DNA of 64,000 nt, from contig CAZKBS010000003.1 in NCBI GenBank assembly GCA_964551435.1, forward strand, positions 1 through 64,000, written 5' to 3'. Each line of letters starts with the position of its first letter. The stretch's first letter is position 1. Positions 24,440 through 33,818 of this stretch are shown one piece after another. The notes under the pieces were generated by a model. That model was not told the origin of the DNA. It saw only the letters and a list, made by a program, of their open reading frames with translations, and ran no database searches. A program made the translations under genes and the position numbers. The DNA comes from UBA2020 sp964551435 (GTDB taxonomy: Bacteria > Pseudomonadota > Alphaproteobacteria > Micavibrionales > UBA2020).

Positions 24440-24706
24440 ATGAACGAAGCTGAAATCATCGACATCACACGCGAAGCAATCCTGCTGACCATCCGGATTG
24501 CGGGACCTGTCATGCTCATCGGCCTTGTCACGGGCCTGATCATCGCCCTTGTTCAGGCGCTGACGCAGATACAGGAAATGACCCTCGCCTTCGTGCCGAA
24601 AATCATCACCATTTTCTTTGCCATTTTCCTGCTGCTGCCGATGATGGCGCAGGCACTGATCGCCTTTACCGAAAAAATCGCCGACAAGATCGTCGGCATC
24701 AACTAG
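24440..24706 (+). CDS. fliQ: Flagellar export gate protein FliQ
   Basis: 88 residues with two membrane helices: REAILLTIRIAGPVMLIGLV and KIITIFFAIFLLLPMMAQAL, with the conserved VTGLIIALVQALTQIQEMTL loop between them. Start ATG 24440 gives the family length. It is 64 bp after fliE and 10 bp before fliR. Confidence 0.95.
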   Translation: MNEAEIIDITREAILLTIRIAGPVMLIGLVTGLIIALVQALTQIQEMTLAFVPKIITIFFAIFLLLPMMAQALIAFTEKIADKIVGIN

Positions 24707-24716
24707 GGCGCGGGAT

Positions 24717-25490
24717 ATGGAATCCCTGCTACAGCAAATCGTTGTTGGAAATGTTTTCGCTTTCCTGCTGATTTTCATGCGCTTCGGTATGGCCATGATG
24801 GTCATGCCCGGTATTGGTGACAGTTTCGTGACGCCGCAGGTGCGGCTGCTGTTCACCCTGTCGTTCTGTTTTGTGCTGACGCCCGTACTGGCACCGACCC
24901 TGCCCGCGATGCCCGCATCAACGCCCGCGCTGATATTGCTGCTGCTGTCCGAAGGCTTCATCGGCATTTTCATCGGCACGGTCATGCGCATCCTCGTCTC
25001 CGCCCTTGATACGGCGGGCGCGACGATTTCGCTGCAGGCGGGCTTTGCGAACGCCATGGTGTTCAACCCCGCGACGGCGACGCAGGGCTCGCTCATCGGC
25101 GCTTTGTACTCCATGCTTGGCCTGACGCTGATTTTCGTGACCAACCTGCACCATTTCCTGCTGGCCGCCGTAGCCGACAGCTACATCACTTTCCCCGCGC
25201 AGGGGTTGTTTCCCGATACGGCATCAGTATCCGACATCATGGCGCGCGCGGTCTCGGTCGCCTTTGCCGCGGGTATCCAGATTGCGCTGCCGTTTATCGT
25301 CATCGGGCTTTTGATTAACGCGACATTCGGTCTTCTGGGCCGTTTGATGCCGCAGATACAGATTTTCTTCCTCGCCCTGCCCGTGCAAATCCTGATGAGC
25401 CTTATCGTACTGACGATGGTGCTGTCGGCGGGGATGATTTTCTGGCTCAACAATTACGCGGGCACGATTTCCAGCCTGCTCGGTCTGTAA
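24717..25490 (+). CDS. fliR: Flagellar export gate protein FliR
   Basis: 257 residues, about six membrane helices, with FLLIFMRFGMAMMVMPGIGD at the start and LINATFGLLGRLMPQIQIFF toward the end, both typical of FliR. Completes the FliPQR gate. Followed by flhB after 10 bp. Confidence 0.95.
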   Translation: MESLLQQIVVGNVFAFLLIFMRFGMAMMVMPGIGDSFVTPQVRLLFTLSFCFVLTPVLAPTLPAMPASTPALILLLLSEGFIGIFIGTVMRILVSALDTAGATISLQAGFANAMVFNPATATQGSLIGALYSMLGLTLIFVTNLHHFLLAAVADSYITFPAQGLFPDTASVSDIMARAVSVAFAAGIQIALPFIVIGLLINATFGLLGRLMPQIQIFFLALPVQILMSLIVLTMVLSAGMIFWLNNYAGTISSLLGL

Positions 25491-25500
25491 AGGGGGCGCC

Positions 25501-26580
25501 ATGGCAGAAGGCGACGACAGTACCGACAAGAGTCAGAAAACAGAAGAACCTACCGCCCGAAAACTCGAAGAAGCGCGAAAACGCGGACAGGTTATCCAAA
25601 GCCGCGAAATCAACAACTGGCTGATGCTGTTCGTGGCGACGCTGATTGTCGGCATCGCCAGCCCGGGGATTGCGGATGCCATCCGCGACCGGCTGAAAAT
25701 GTTTTTCGAGCTGGTGCATACCCTGCCCACCGATGCCGAAGGGCTACGCGCGCTGACCGCCGACCTGTTTATCGATATCGGCGGGATTATGGCGCTGCCG
25801 TTTCTGGTGCTTGTTTTCACCGGCTTCATTGCCGGATTTGCGCAAATAGGCCCCCTGTTCACGGCGGAGCCGATGAAGCCCAGCCTGTCGAAAATATCGC
25901 CGATGAAAGGCTTCGAGCGCCTGTTTTCCATGCGCTCCATCGTCGAGTTTCTGAAAGGTATCATCAAGCTGGTGATTATTTTCAGCGCCTGCCTGATGGT
26001 GCTCTACCCCTATTTCAGCGGTGTGGAGCATTTTATCGGGCAGGATATCAGCGACAGTCTTTACGACCTGCGCATGCTGTTCATCCGCATGATGTCGGCG
26101 GCGCTGGGGGTGCTGTTTATCGTCGCCATTCTGGATTACCTCTATCAGCGTCACGATTTCATGCAAAAAATGATGATGAGCAAGCAGGAAATCAAAGAAG
26201 AATTCAAACAGACCGAAGGTGACCCCCACGTCAAAGGCAAGCTGCGCCAGCTGCGCGAACAGCGCGCGCGCCAGCGCATGATGCAGGCCGTGCCCGAAGC
26301 CGACGTCGTCATCACCAACCCGACGCACTACGCCATTGCCCTGAAATACGACACCAAACAGATGGACGCGCCCGTGCTGGTCGCCAAGGGCGCCGATGCG
26401 GTCGCGCAGCGTATCCGCGAACTGGCCAAGGAGCACAAGGTCGCCATCGTCGAAAATCCGCCGCTGGCGCGCGCGCTGTTCGATGGCATGGAGATCGGCC
26501 AGATGATACCGCCCGAACACTATAAAGCGGTGGCAGAGGTGATTTCCTACGTCTTCCGCCTCAAAGGCCGCAAGGTCTGA
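25501..26580 (+). CDS. flhB: Flagellar export switch protein FlhB
   Basis: 359 residues. Four membrane helices in the first about 215 residues, then a long cytoplasmic helix and the autocleavage site NPTH at 273-276, so it should self-cleave and switch export from rod/hook to filament. Start EGDDSTDKSQKTEEPTARKLEEARKRG is classical. Last gene of the plus-strand flagellar operon; cckA begins 148 bp later. Confidence 0.97.
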   Translation: MAEGDDSTDKSQKTEEPTARKLEEARKRGQVIQSREINNWLMLFVATLIVGIASPGIADAIRDRLKMFFELVHTLPTDAEGLRALTADLFIDIGGIMALPFLVLVFTGFIAGFAQIGPLFTAEPMKPSLSKISPMKGFERLFSMRSIVEFLKGIIKLVIIFSACLMVLYPYFSGVEHFIGQDISDSLYDLRMLFIRMMSAALGVLFIVAILDYLYQRHDFMQKMMMSKQEIKEEFKQTEGDPHVKGKLRQLREQRARQRMMQAVPEADVVITNPTHYAIALKYDTKQMDAPVLVAKGADAVAQRIRELAKEHKVAIVENPPLARALFDGMEIGQMIPPEHYKAVAEVISYVFRLKGRKV

Positions 26581-26728
26581 CCACGCGCCGCGCCATCCCG
26601 CCACATTATGTAAGAAGCAAAACGCCTCGCCTATCGCCGCGGCCGTGATACAGCGTGGATTTTCGCGCGCAGGATGATAAAATCGCCAAACACGCCAACG
26701 ATGCCTGCTTCATGGGAGATATGCGCAC

Positions 26729-29242
26729 GTGACATCCGCCCCGCAACCTGAACATAGCGGCTTTTTCCTTGAAAAACGGCCCGAACCGCCGTCGCGCCAG
26801 AAAGAAGCCGCACAGCGCCGCTGGAAAAGCCTGTTTCTGTTTGTCACCAGCGCGGCTTACGGCTTCGTTATTCTGCTGATTTTCTACATTCAAGCCTACG
26901 GCGGCATTCATATGTCGATGTTCGCCATTTATCTGTATGGCCTGCTGGGCGGCGCCTGCATCGTGCTGTTGAGCCGCCTTTATAACAAGGTCGACCAAAG
27001 CCGCCAGATTCTGACCGAAGTGCTGGAAAAAAGCGCCGAGGCGCGCATCATCACCAGCCCCGACGGCGAAACCATCTATTCGAACGAGCGGTTCAATAAA
27101 CTGGTCGAAGGCCTCGGCACGCGCGACCTGCATGCTTTCACGCGCCTGTTCGAACATTCGGGCAAAATCGAAAAAATGATGCAGGATTTGCAGGCCAAAG
27201 CCGCGCCCGCAGGCTCCGCCACAACGGAAATCCACACCCGCATCCGCGGCAAACAGACATGGTTTCAGGTAACCTGCCAGCACATCGTCGGCTGGACGGG
27301 CTATGTGCAGTGGCGTTTTGATGACATCACCCACCGTCACCAGATGGAAACCGCTATCCGCGAAGAACGTGAAAAGCTGCGCGACTTCACCGACAACGCC
27401 CCTGTGGGGTTTTTCACGGTGGACGAAGACGGCAAATTCCGCTTTGCCAACGACACGCTGCTGCGCCTCTTCGGTACTGACGAAAAAACGCTTATCGGAA
27501 AACTTAAGCTGCACGACTTCCTCGTCACCCCGCCCACCAAGGGCCGCCCGTTTGATTGTTTCGAAGAAGGCGGATACCACCAGCACGGGGAGCTTTTGAT
27601 GAAAGGTGCCGGTGGCCGCGTGTTCAAGGCCGCCATCACCCATTCCATCACGCGCGGCGAAGATGGCGGGGTTATTTCCCGCTCCATCGTCTATGATCTG
27701 ACGACAGAACAAAAAATGCAGCAGGCGCTGCGTGAATCCGAAGACCGTTTCGAACGCCTGTTCGAAGAAGCGCCCGTCGGCATATGCCTTCTGAACGCGG
27801 CGGGTATCATCAGCGATTGCAACCAGACGCTGGCGGCGATGATGAAACTGCCGGTCAATGCGCTGAACGGTAAGCCGCTGTTGTATTTCGTCGATGTCGA
27901 TGCGCAGGCGAAGGCCGAAGAGTGGCTGAAAAACCTGTCGCGCGGCATCCGCGCGGAATCCTTTATCGAAATCCCGCTGCGAGGTTCGATTGAAATCGTG
28001 GCGCAGGTTTATGCGCGTAAGTTCAAATCCGGTGACAGCTTTGTTTTGCACTTCATCGACTTGACCGAGCAAAAAAATCTCGAAAAACAATTCACCCAGT
28101 CGCAAAAAATGCAGGCCATCGGCCAGCTGGCGGGCGGTATCGCGCACGACTTCAACAACCTGCTGACGGCGATGATCGGCTTCTGCGACCTGCTCTTGCT
28201 GCGCCACAAGCCGGGCGACCCGTCTTTTGCCGATATCATGCAGATCAAGCAAAACGCGAACCGCGCGGCGAACCTTGTGCGCCAGCTGCTCGCCTTCTCC
28301 CGCCAGCAAACGCTGCAACCGCGCGTTCTGGACATGACCGACGTGCTGAGCGAGCTATCGCACCTGCTGCGCCGCCTGATCGGCGCGAATATCGAACTGG
28401 AGCTGACGCATGGCAGCGACCTCGGCCTTATCAAGGCCGATCAGGGGCAGATGGATCAGGTCCTCATTAACCTTGTGGTCAACGCGCGCGACGCGATGCC
28501 GCAGGGGGGCAAGGTCAAAATCAAAACCCAGAACCTGTCCACCAAGCAGGAAATCCGCCTGTCCAACGACGATATCCTGCCGCCTGGTGAATGGGTGACC
28601 ATCGCGGTCGAAGATACGGGCACGGGCATTTCCCCCGACATCCTGCCGCGTATTTTCGAGCCGTTCTTTTCAACCAAGGATGTCGGCGCGGGCACAGGCC
28701 TCGGCCTTGCGACGGTGCATGGTATCGTGCACCAGACAGGCGGGTTTATCTCGGTCAGCAGCCAGCTGGGCAAGGGTACGACCTTTACCTTTTACCTGCC
28801 CCGTTTCACCGAAACCACCGGTACGCAAAAGACCGAAGTCGCCGAAGAAAAGCAGACCGCCAACGACCTCACCGGTTCCGCCCGCATCCTGCTGGTCGAG
28901 GACGAGGACGCCGTGCGCACCTTCAGCGCGCGCGCGCTGTCGAACAAGGGCTATCAGGTGTTGGATGCGCCCGGCGGCACCGCTGCGCTGAAACTGCTGG
29001 AAGAAAGCAAAATCGTGCCCGAAATTCTGGTGACCGACGTCATGATGCCGGAAATGGACGGCACGACGCTGGCCAAACAGGTGAAGGAAAAATACCCGCA
29101 GATCAAAATCATTTTTATCTCGGGCTATGCCGAAGACAAGTTCAAGGAACACTTGGGCGCGGACGTGTGGTTCCTGCCCAAGCCCTTCACGCTCAAGCAG
29201 CTGGCGACCAAGGTCAAGGAAGTCATCGACAGTTCGAATTGA
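26729..29242 (+). CDS. cckA: Cell-cycle hybrid histidine kinase CckA
   Basis: 837 residues from a GTG start (GGGAG upstream; the ATG at 26721 is followed by a stop). Two membrane helices (about 32-55 and 62-84), three PAS-like domains (about 95-205, 215-325, 335-445), HisKA with phospho-accepting His473 in AGGIAHDFNNLL, HATPase_c with NLVVNARDAMP and DTGTGI, and a C-terminal receiver with Asp770 in LVTDVMMPEMDG. The HDFNNLLTAMIGFCDLLLLR block is characteristic of CckA, which feeds ChpT and CtrA. Next to flhB, as in many Rhodospirillales-like genomes. Confidence 0.93.
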   Translation: MTSAPQPEHSGFFLEKRPEPPSRQKEAAQRRWKSLFLFVTSAAYGFVILLIFYIQAYGGIHMSMFAIYLYGLLGGACIVLLSRLYNKVDQSRQILTEVLEKSAEARIITSPDGETIYSNERFNKLVEGLGTRDLHAFTRLFEHSGKIEKMMQDLQAKAAPAGSATTEIHTRIRGKQTWFQVTCQHIVGWTGYVQWRFDDITHRHQMETAIREEREKLRDFTDNAPVGFFTVDEDGKFRFANDTLLRLFGTDEKTLIGKLKLHDFLVTPPTKGRPFDCFEEGGYHQHGELLMKGAGGRVFKAAITHSITRGEDGGVISRSIVYDLTTEQKMQQALRESEDRFERLFEEAPVGICLLNAAGIISDCNQTLAAMMKLPVNALNGKPLLYFVDVDAQAKAEEWLKNLSRGIRAESFIEIPLRGSIEIVAQVYARKFKSGDSFVLHFIDLTEQKNLEKQFTQSQKMQAIGQLAGGIAHDFNNLLTAMIGFCDLLLLRHKPGDPSFADIMQIKQNANRAANLVRQLLAFSRQQTLQPRVLDMTDVLSELSHLLRRLIGANIELELTHGSDLGLIKADQGQMDQVLINLVVNARDAMPQGGKVKIKTQNLSTKQEIRLSNDDILPPGEWVTIAVEDTGTGISPDILPRIFEPFFSTKDVGAGTGLGLATVHGIVHQTGGFISVSSQLGKGTTFTFYLPRFTETTGTQKTEVAEEKQTANDLTGSARILLVEDEDAVRTFSARALSNKGYQVLDAPGGTAALKLLEESKIVPEILVTDVMMPEMDGTTLAKQVKEKYPQIKIIFISGYAEDKFKEHLGADVWFLPKPFTLKQLATKVKEVIDSSN

Positions 29243-29251
29243 TGATTGCCG

Positions 29252-30349
29252 TCAGGATGCGGGGCGCGGCGGTTTGGGAGCGGATGGTAGCGCGCTGTCC
29301 GCCGCCGGTTTTTCCGCGGGCGGTGCCGATATCAGCGCGCGCATTTCGTCCAGATAGCTGTTGAAATAAAGGCTGAGACGCTGGTTCGCCAGTGCCGATA
29401 GCGGCTTGCCGTCCACCGTGAAATGGCAGGATACCGTCTGCGGGGCGTCAATCCGGCGCAGGTGGCAATCCAGCGCACCGAAATAATGCATCGGCTCCTG
29501 CTGCTGCAAATCCAGATAGGCTTTCTGCGCATCGCGGTTTGCCGCCGCCATATCTTCGGGCGCGGGCGCCGCGGCGCCGGCGAACCGCGCAGCAAGATAC
29601 AGCGCCGTGTCATGGGATTGCGGGAACAGCCCGCCTTTATAGCTGAGAACAGCCTGCGGAATATCGGGACGGTTCAACCGCTGCGCCATGGCGACGGCGG
29701 ATTCGTAATCGCTATCCGCCTCGCGGCCAAGCTCGGACGTCAGCGCATTATTGGCGCCGGAGACGTGGCGCACTTCATGCAAAAACGTATGCAGCCATTT
29801 GTCTTCGCGCGATATCACAGGCACAGACGCGCGGCCGACGCTGCGCGTCACGCGGGTTTCGGATACAAAAATCACATCCGGAGACCATGACCCGCCGCGC
29901 TTCGCGCTGCCCAGCACGCTGTCGTTATTCAGATGTTCCCACGTCGCATTACGCCCCGTCAGGGTCGAGAGAACCGGCGCCGAGAAAAAAGCGTGCAGAT
30001 CGCCCCAGACATTATCGGGACGGACGCGGATATTGTGACGGTCAGGTGATAAATCCTGCACCAGGGCGCTGGGGTATCCTTTTTGCGCCAGCACCTCTTC
30101 GGCGGTCGGGAAAAGATTGGCCGCCATCGGCATGGCCAGCAGCGGTGTGCCCAGGAAAATCGCCGCCTTGCCCCATGAAAAACGCGGCCACAAACTGCCC
30201 GCACGGAAACCGACCGGCGCGACAAGGGCGGAACTGACGTAAAGCGCCGCCTTCACGCCCCTTTTCCACAGCGGCGGCGGTGCGCTTTTATCCGGCGCAG
30301 GCGTCAGGGCTTGGGATGTCGGGTCGGGATCGGCGGCGTTTTGCGTCAT
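29252..30349 (-). CDS. Membrane-anchored HExxH protein, putative metallopeptidase
   Basis: 365 residues, ATG 30349. Proline-rich start, two hydrophobic segments at about 33-50 and 62-80, then a globular domain with HEVRH at 191-195 (FLHEVRHVSG) and a downstream acidic stretch GREADSDY that could give the third zinc ligand. This fits the zincin arrangement. The gene at 50122 has the same layout (HE to DY/AY at identical spacing). Proline-rich tail. Perhaps the type annotated as DUF6782, unverified. Substrate unknown. Convergent with cckA (9-bp gap). Confidence 0.6.
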   Translation of the reverse strand: MTQNAADPDPTSQALTPAPDKSAPPPLWKRGVKAALYVSSALVAPVGFRAGSLWPRFSWGKAAIFLGTPLLAMPMAANLFPTAEEVLAQKGYPSALVQDLSPDRHNIRVRPDNVWGDLHAFFSAPVLSTLTGRNATWEHLNNDSVLGSAKRGGSWSPDVIFVSETRVTRSVGRASVPVISREDKWLHTFLHEVRHVSGANNALTSELGREADSDYESAVAMAQRLNRPDIPQAVLSYKGGLFPQSHDTALYLAARFAGAAAPAPEDMAAANRDAQKAYLDLQQQEPMHYFGALDCHLRRIDAPQTVSCHFTVDGKPLSALANQRLSLYFNSYLDEMRALISAPPAEKPAADSALPSAPKPPRPAS

Positions 30350-30358
30350 CAAAACTCT

Positions 30359-30862
30359 TTAGAAATGGCCCGAAGCCTTGCGCGGCTGCTGCGCAGGTTC
30401 GTTGGCATTCGCGGGCGTACCGACGCCGATATCGCCGGTAACCGGCATCTCTTCGCTTCCGCGCAGAAAATCCGGACGGCTGGTTTTTACCGACAGGCTG
30501 CCGGCACCTTCGACTTCGGCGGCAGGCGTTTGAGGCGAAGGGGATGGCTGCACTTTCGACTTGATGCCGAAAAAGCCGGCAAGACCGCGCACGTCCCTGC
30601 CGATGCTGCGCGCGGCGTCACGCAGGAAGAAACCTTCCTTGCTGAATTCTTTTTTAAGTTCGCGCAGGCCGTTCGGCGCAATCGTCGCGAAGAGAACAGG
30701 GACAACGACAAAGCCGAGGAAGATCGGCTCGACCACGCACATGAGCGCAGCCCCTGCAAGCAAGGCCGTCGCGCCATACGCTTTCGCGCGCGTCATGATG
30801 CCGTAAATTTTTTCGTAGTCTTTCGCGTGGGAGTCTGCGGAGAGGTCGATACGACGTTCCAT
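30359..30862 (-). CDS. Hypothetical membrane protein
   Basis: 167 residues. ATG 30862 has AAAGG 8 bp upstream and is preferred to the TTG at 30943. A helical hairpin spans about 30-65 (TALLAGAALMCVVEPIFLGF then VVVPVLFATIAP), flanked by a charged N-terminus and a Pro/Ser-rich C-terminal tail. Built like its two upstream neighbours (31030, 31670) and 9 bp before the HExxH gene, so probably the same operon. No family recognised. Confidence 0.6.
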   Translation of the reverse strand: MERRIDLSADSHAKDYEKIYGIMTRAKAYGATALLAGAALMCVVEPIFLGFVVVPVLFATIAPNGLRELKKEFSKEGFFLRDAARSIGRDVRGLAGFFGIKSKVQPSPSPQTPAAEVEGAGSLSVKTSRPDFLRGSEEMPVTGDIGVGTPANANEPAQQPRKASGHF

Positions 30863-31029
30863 CTGTTTTACCTTTTCAGCTGCGGCTGTGGCAGCTTTCT
30901 TTCGCTGGTTGACAGTGGAACGATTCTTTACGCCTGTTATCAAATTATGTCAACGTCGTTCGCGCGCGACATTTTATTACAGCGCAAACTCACCATTATC
31001 AAAGACCTGCACGTTAACCTTTCAGAAGC

Positions 31030-31632
31030 TTAACGATGAGGGCCGTTGTTCTTTTTACGGGGACTGGCAGGCGGCGTATTTGTGTTGGCAGGCGGCGGCG
31101 AATTTTTCGGGCCTGCCGCAGATGCCGTATCGTTGAAATCATGCGCATGGTCACGGCCTTCGAAAACGACGCCTTTGCTGATCGGCCCCTGCGTGCGCGG
31201 ACGCGTATCGGGTTCTTTTTTCTTCGGTGTCGCGGCCTGTTTCAACGCTGCACCCAGACGGCTAAAAATGCCACCCTTGGCTTTATTCTCGCGCCATTTG
31301 TTTTCGGCGCGATAAACCTCGCCGTGTACATTCGGGCTTTGCGCGACATGGCGGAATTCCTGAAACGCCTTGATGCCGTAGTGAATCCCCACGACAGAGG
31401 CGCCGAGAGACACCACCAGCGACAAAAACGGCCCCGCCACCGCACCGATCAACGGCGCTGCAATCATGTGTCCGATATAAAGCGTGCCGAGGGAGATGGC
31501 GCTATGCTTGCCCCCTTCTTTCGCGGTTTCTTTATTCGGATACTGGAAACAGGCTTTGAAAAAACCTTTGGTATACTCATAGCCGTACCAAAGCTTGTTC
31601 GGCTTTTGCGGCGCAGGCTGCTTTGCAGGCAT
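31030..31632 (-). CDS. YPNK-motif membrane protein, paralogue 1
   Basis: 200 residues. N-terminal FFKACFQYPNKETA, then two hydrophobic stretches (about 45-65 and 68-85), IKAFQEFRHVAQSP, a basic amphipathic part and a low-complexity tail rich in Pro, Asn and Ala. It aligns along its first 130 residues with the neighbouring 200-residue protein at 31670 (shared FFKA-YPNK, G-KAF-EFRHVA versus G-QAF-QFKYIA). Tandem duplicates; function unknown. Confidence 0.65.
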   Translation of the reverse strand: MPAKQPAPQKPNKLWYGYEYTKGFFKACFQYPNKETAKEGGKHSAISLGTLYIGHMIAAPLIGAVAGPFLSLVVSLGASVVGIHYGIKAFQEFRHVAQSPNVHGEVYRAENKWRENKAKGGIFSRLGAALKQAATPKKKEPDTRPRTQGPISKGVVFEGRDHAHDFNDTASAAGPKNSPPPANTNTPPASPRKKNNGPHR

Positions 31633-31669
31633 GGTTATCTCCTGTCAAAAAATTTATGAATGGATTTTC

Positions 31670-32272
31670 TTAGCGCGGACCTTTGGCACCAGCCGCGGGC
31701 GGCTTTTGCTGGGGCGGTTTTTGCTGGGGCGCGGGATTGGGCGCCTGTGCCTGCGTTTTTGGTGCGGGCTGGGCTTTCTGATTGAATTCATCCGCGCGGC
31801 GAATGCCCGCGAACGGCGCTTCTTTCGGGACAGATTTCAGCATCTGCGTGACGCCTTTAACCGCCTGTTTGAGGATATTGGTGTGACCACGCTTGGCGTA
31901 CCATTTTTCGGTTTCCTGTTCGCGGATAGAAACATATTGTTCGCTATCGGCAATATATTTGAACTGGCGGAAAGCCTGATAGCCGTGCTTGCCGGCGAAA
32001 TAGGCCCCCACTGCCCCGACTGCGAGCGAGATATCCGCGACCGGCAGCAGAATATTGGTCGTCAGCGCCACATGAAACGAGGTAAAGGCCACGCCAAGCG
32101 GCGGCGCGACAAAATAGACAGCCGCAATGATACCCGCCGTAAGCGCGGTGTTTTTGAAAGCGTTATAGGCAACGTCTTTGTTGGGATAGCCGAAAGCTTT
32201 GAAAAAAGACTTGGCCGTATGAAAAGCCGATACAAATTTTCCGGGCTCTTCCTGTGAATTGTACTGGGCCAT
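31670..32272 (-). CDS. YPNK-motif membrane protein, paralogue 2
   Basis: 200 residues. FFKAFGYPNKDVAYNAFKNT, two or three hydrophobic stretches (about 42-62 and 68-92), YQAFRQFKYIADSEQYVSI, then a tail dominated by Pro, Gln and Ala (PQQKPPQQKPP). First gene of the minus-strand group 32272-29252; divergent from recA across 236 bp. No known family recognised. Confidence 0.65.
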   Translation of the reverse strand: MAQYNSQEEPGKFVSAFHTAKSFFKAFGYPNKDVAYNAFKNTALTAGIIAAVYFVAPPLGVAFTSFHVALTTNILLPVADISLAVGAVGAYFAGKHGYQAFRQFKYIADSEQYVSIREQETEKWYAKRGHTNILKQAVKGVTQMLKSVPKEAPFAGIRRADEFNQKAQPAPKTQAQAPNPAPQQKPPQQKPPAAGAKGPR

Positions 32273-32393
32273 GGGCTCCCCTCGGCGATGCTCAAAAGAT
32301 AAATTGCTTGTATATTTACGTTAACCGGAATCCGGATTTTAGGCAATTTAAACCGCGCATTTCTGGAAAAAATATTATGAATATTCAATAAAT

Positions 32394-32446
32394 GTTCTTT
32401 TATTGTTCTCTTTTGTTCTTGCCAACGGGAACAAAAACGATACAAT
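32394..32446 (+). promoter_or_regulatory. recA promoter with LexA (SOS) box
   Basis: GTTC-N7-GTTC at 32394-32408 is the alphaproteobacterial LexA operator. Just downstream lie TTGCCA (32419-32424), a 16-bp spacer and TACAAT (32441-32446), a good sigma70 promoter, 62 bp before the recA start codon. A third GTTC follows at 32415. SOS control of recA is therefore expected. Confidence 0.75.
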
Positions 32447-32508
32447 GAGAACAGAGATTCGGAATTGAAATTCATGCCTCCGCATGACACAACAAGGGAA
32501 ATCACAAC

Positions 32509-33639
32509 ATGTCCGTCACCGCTCTCCGTCAGGGTACAGAAATGAACGCAGCCGAAAAACAAAAAGCGCTGGATGCCGCGCTCAGCCAGATCGAACGCGC
32601 CTTTGGCAAGGGCTCCATCATGAAACTGGGCAGCGACTCCAAACAGGAAGTCGAAGCCATCTCCACCGGCTCGCTCGGCCTTGATATGGCCCTTGGTATC
32701 GGCGGCCTGCCCCGCGGACGTATCATTGAAATCTACGGTCCTGAAAGCTCGGGCAAAACCACCCTCGCCCTTCAGGTCATCGCAGCGGCGCAAAAAAGCG
32801 GTGGCCAGTGCGCCATCATCGACGCGGAACACGCACTCGATCCCTCCTACGCCGCCAAACTCGGCTGCGACATCGAAAACTTGCTCATCGCGCAGCCCGA
32901 TGCCGGTGAACAGGCGCTTGAAATCGCCGATACGCTCGTGCGCTCCGGTGCGCTGGATGTTCTGGTCGTCGACTCCGTCGCCGCGCTGGTGCCGAAGGCC
33001 GAACTTGAAGGCGAAATGGGCGACAGCCACATGGGTCTGCAGGCCCGTCTGATGAGTCAGGCGCTGCGCAAACTGACCGGTTCGATTTCCAAATCGCGCA
33101 CAGTTGTCATTTTCATCAACCAGATCCGTATGAAAATCGGTGTCATGTTCGGCAACCCCGAAACCACCACGGGCGGTAACGCGCTCAAATTTTACGCCTC
33201 GGTACGCCTCGATATCCGCCGCATCGGCGCGATCAAGGACAAGGAAACCGTCGTCGGTAACCAAACGCGCGTGAAAGTCGTCAAAAACAAAATGGCGCCT
33301 CCCTTCCGTCAGGTTGAATTTGACATCATGTACGGCGAAGGCATTTCCCGTACGGGCGAGGTTCTCGACCTTGGTGTCAATGCGGGCATCATCGAAAAAT
33401 CCGGCGCATGGTTCGCCTATGACGGCGAGCGCATCGGTCAAGGTCGCGAAAACGCCCGCAAGTTCCTCAAGGACAACCCGGAAACCATGGCCAAGATCGA
33501 ACGCAAGATTTTTGAAAACGCAGGTCTGGTCACCGGCAGCATGCTGGCAGGCCCCGAAAGCGACGACGAAGCCGCCCTCTCCGACGACGACGCGCCGGCC
33601 CCCACGTCCAAATCCCGCAAGGAGAAGGCTTCCGAATAA
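32509..33639 (+). CDS. recA: Recombinase RecA
   Basis: 376 residues. Walker A GPESSGKTT at 77-85, Walker B LDVLVVDSVAALVPK, L1 GDSHMGLQARLMSQALRKLT, L2 INQIRMKIGVMFGNPETTTGG, acidic C-terminal tail (ESDDEAALSDDDAP). Strand-exchange ATPase and LexA co-protease. ATG 32509 has AAGGGA upstream; an internal ATG at 32542 (MNAAEKQKAL) would also match the usual RecA start. Own promoter with SOS box, own terminator. Confidence 0.98.
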   Translation: MSVTALRQGTEMNAAEKQKALDAALSQIERAFGKGSIMKLGSDSKQEVEAISTGSLGLDMALGIGGLPRGRIIEIYGPESSGKTTLALQVIAAAQKSGGQCAIIDAEHALDPSYAAKLGCDIENLLIAQPDAGEQALEIADTLVRSGALDVLVVDSVAALVPKAELEGEMGDSHMGLQARLMSQALRKLTGSISKSRTVVIFINQIRMKIGVMFGNPETTTGGNALKFYASVRLDIRRIGAIKDKETVVGNQTRVKVVKNKMAPPFRQVEFDIMYGEGISRTGEVLDLGVNAGIIEKSGAWFAYDGERIGQGRENARKFLKDNPETMAKIERKIFENAGLVTGSMLAGPESDDEAALSDDDAPAPTSKSRKEKASE

Positions 33640-33682
33640 CCCCGGAAACCCCCGCTTCACTCCCTTCTTCTTGCCCCCTGAG

Positions 33683-33720
33683 AAAAGGCCGGTCCCTTCC
33701 CTGACCGGCCTTTTTTCTTT
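33683..33720 (+). terminator. Rho-independent terminator of recA
   Basis: Stem AAAAGGCCGGTC/GACCGGCCTTTT with an 8-base loop and a T-run, about 45 bp after the recA stop. Confidence 0.9.
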
Positions 33721-33818
33721 TGTGTTTTCAGACTGTTCGCTTGCCCCTTGTTTTTGGCGCGATGGCGGCGTATAAATCATCATCTTTCATAATGTGCATA
33801 CGAGCTCAAAGACTTGTC

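Noticed and set aside
26606..28318. A 570-codon minus-strand frame antisense to cckA
   Set aside because: No motifs; the opposite strand is a complete hybrid kinase.
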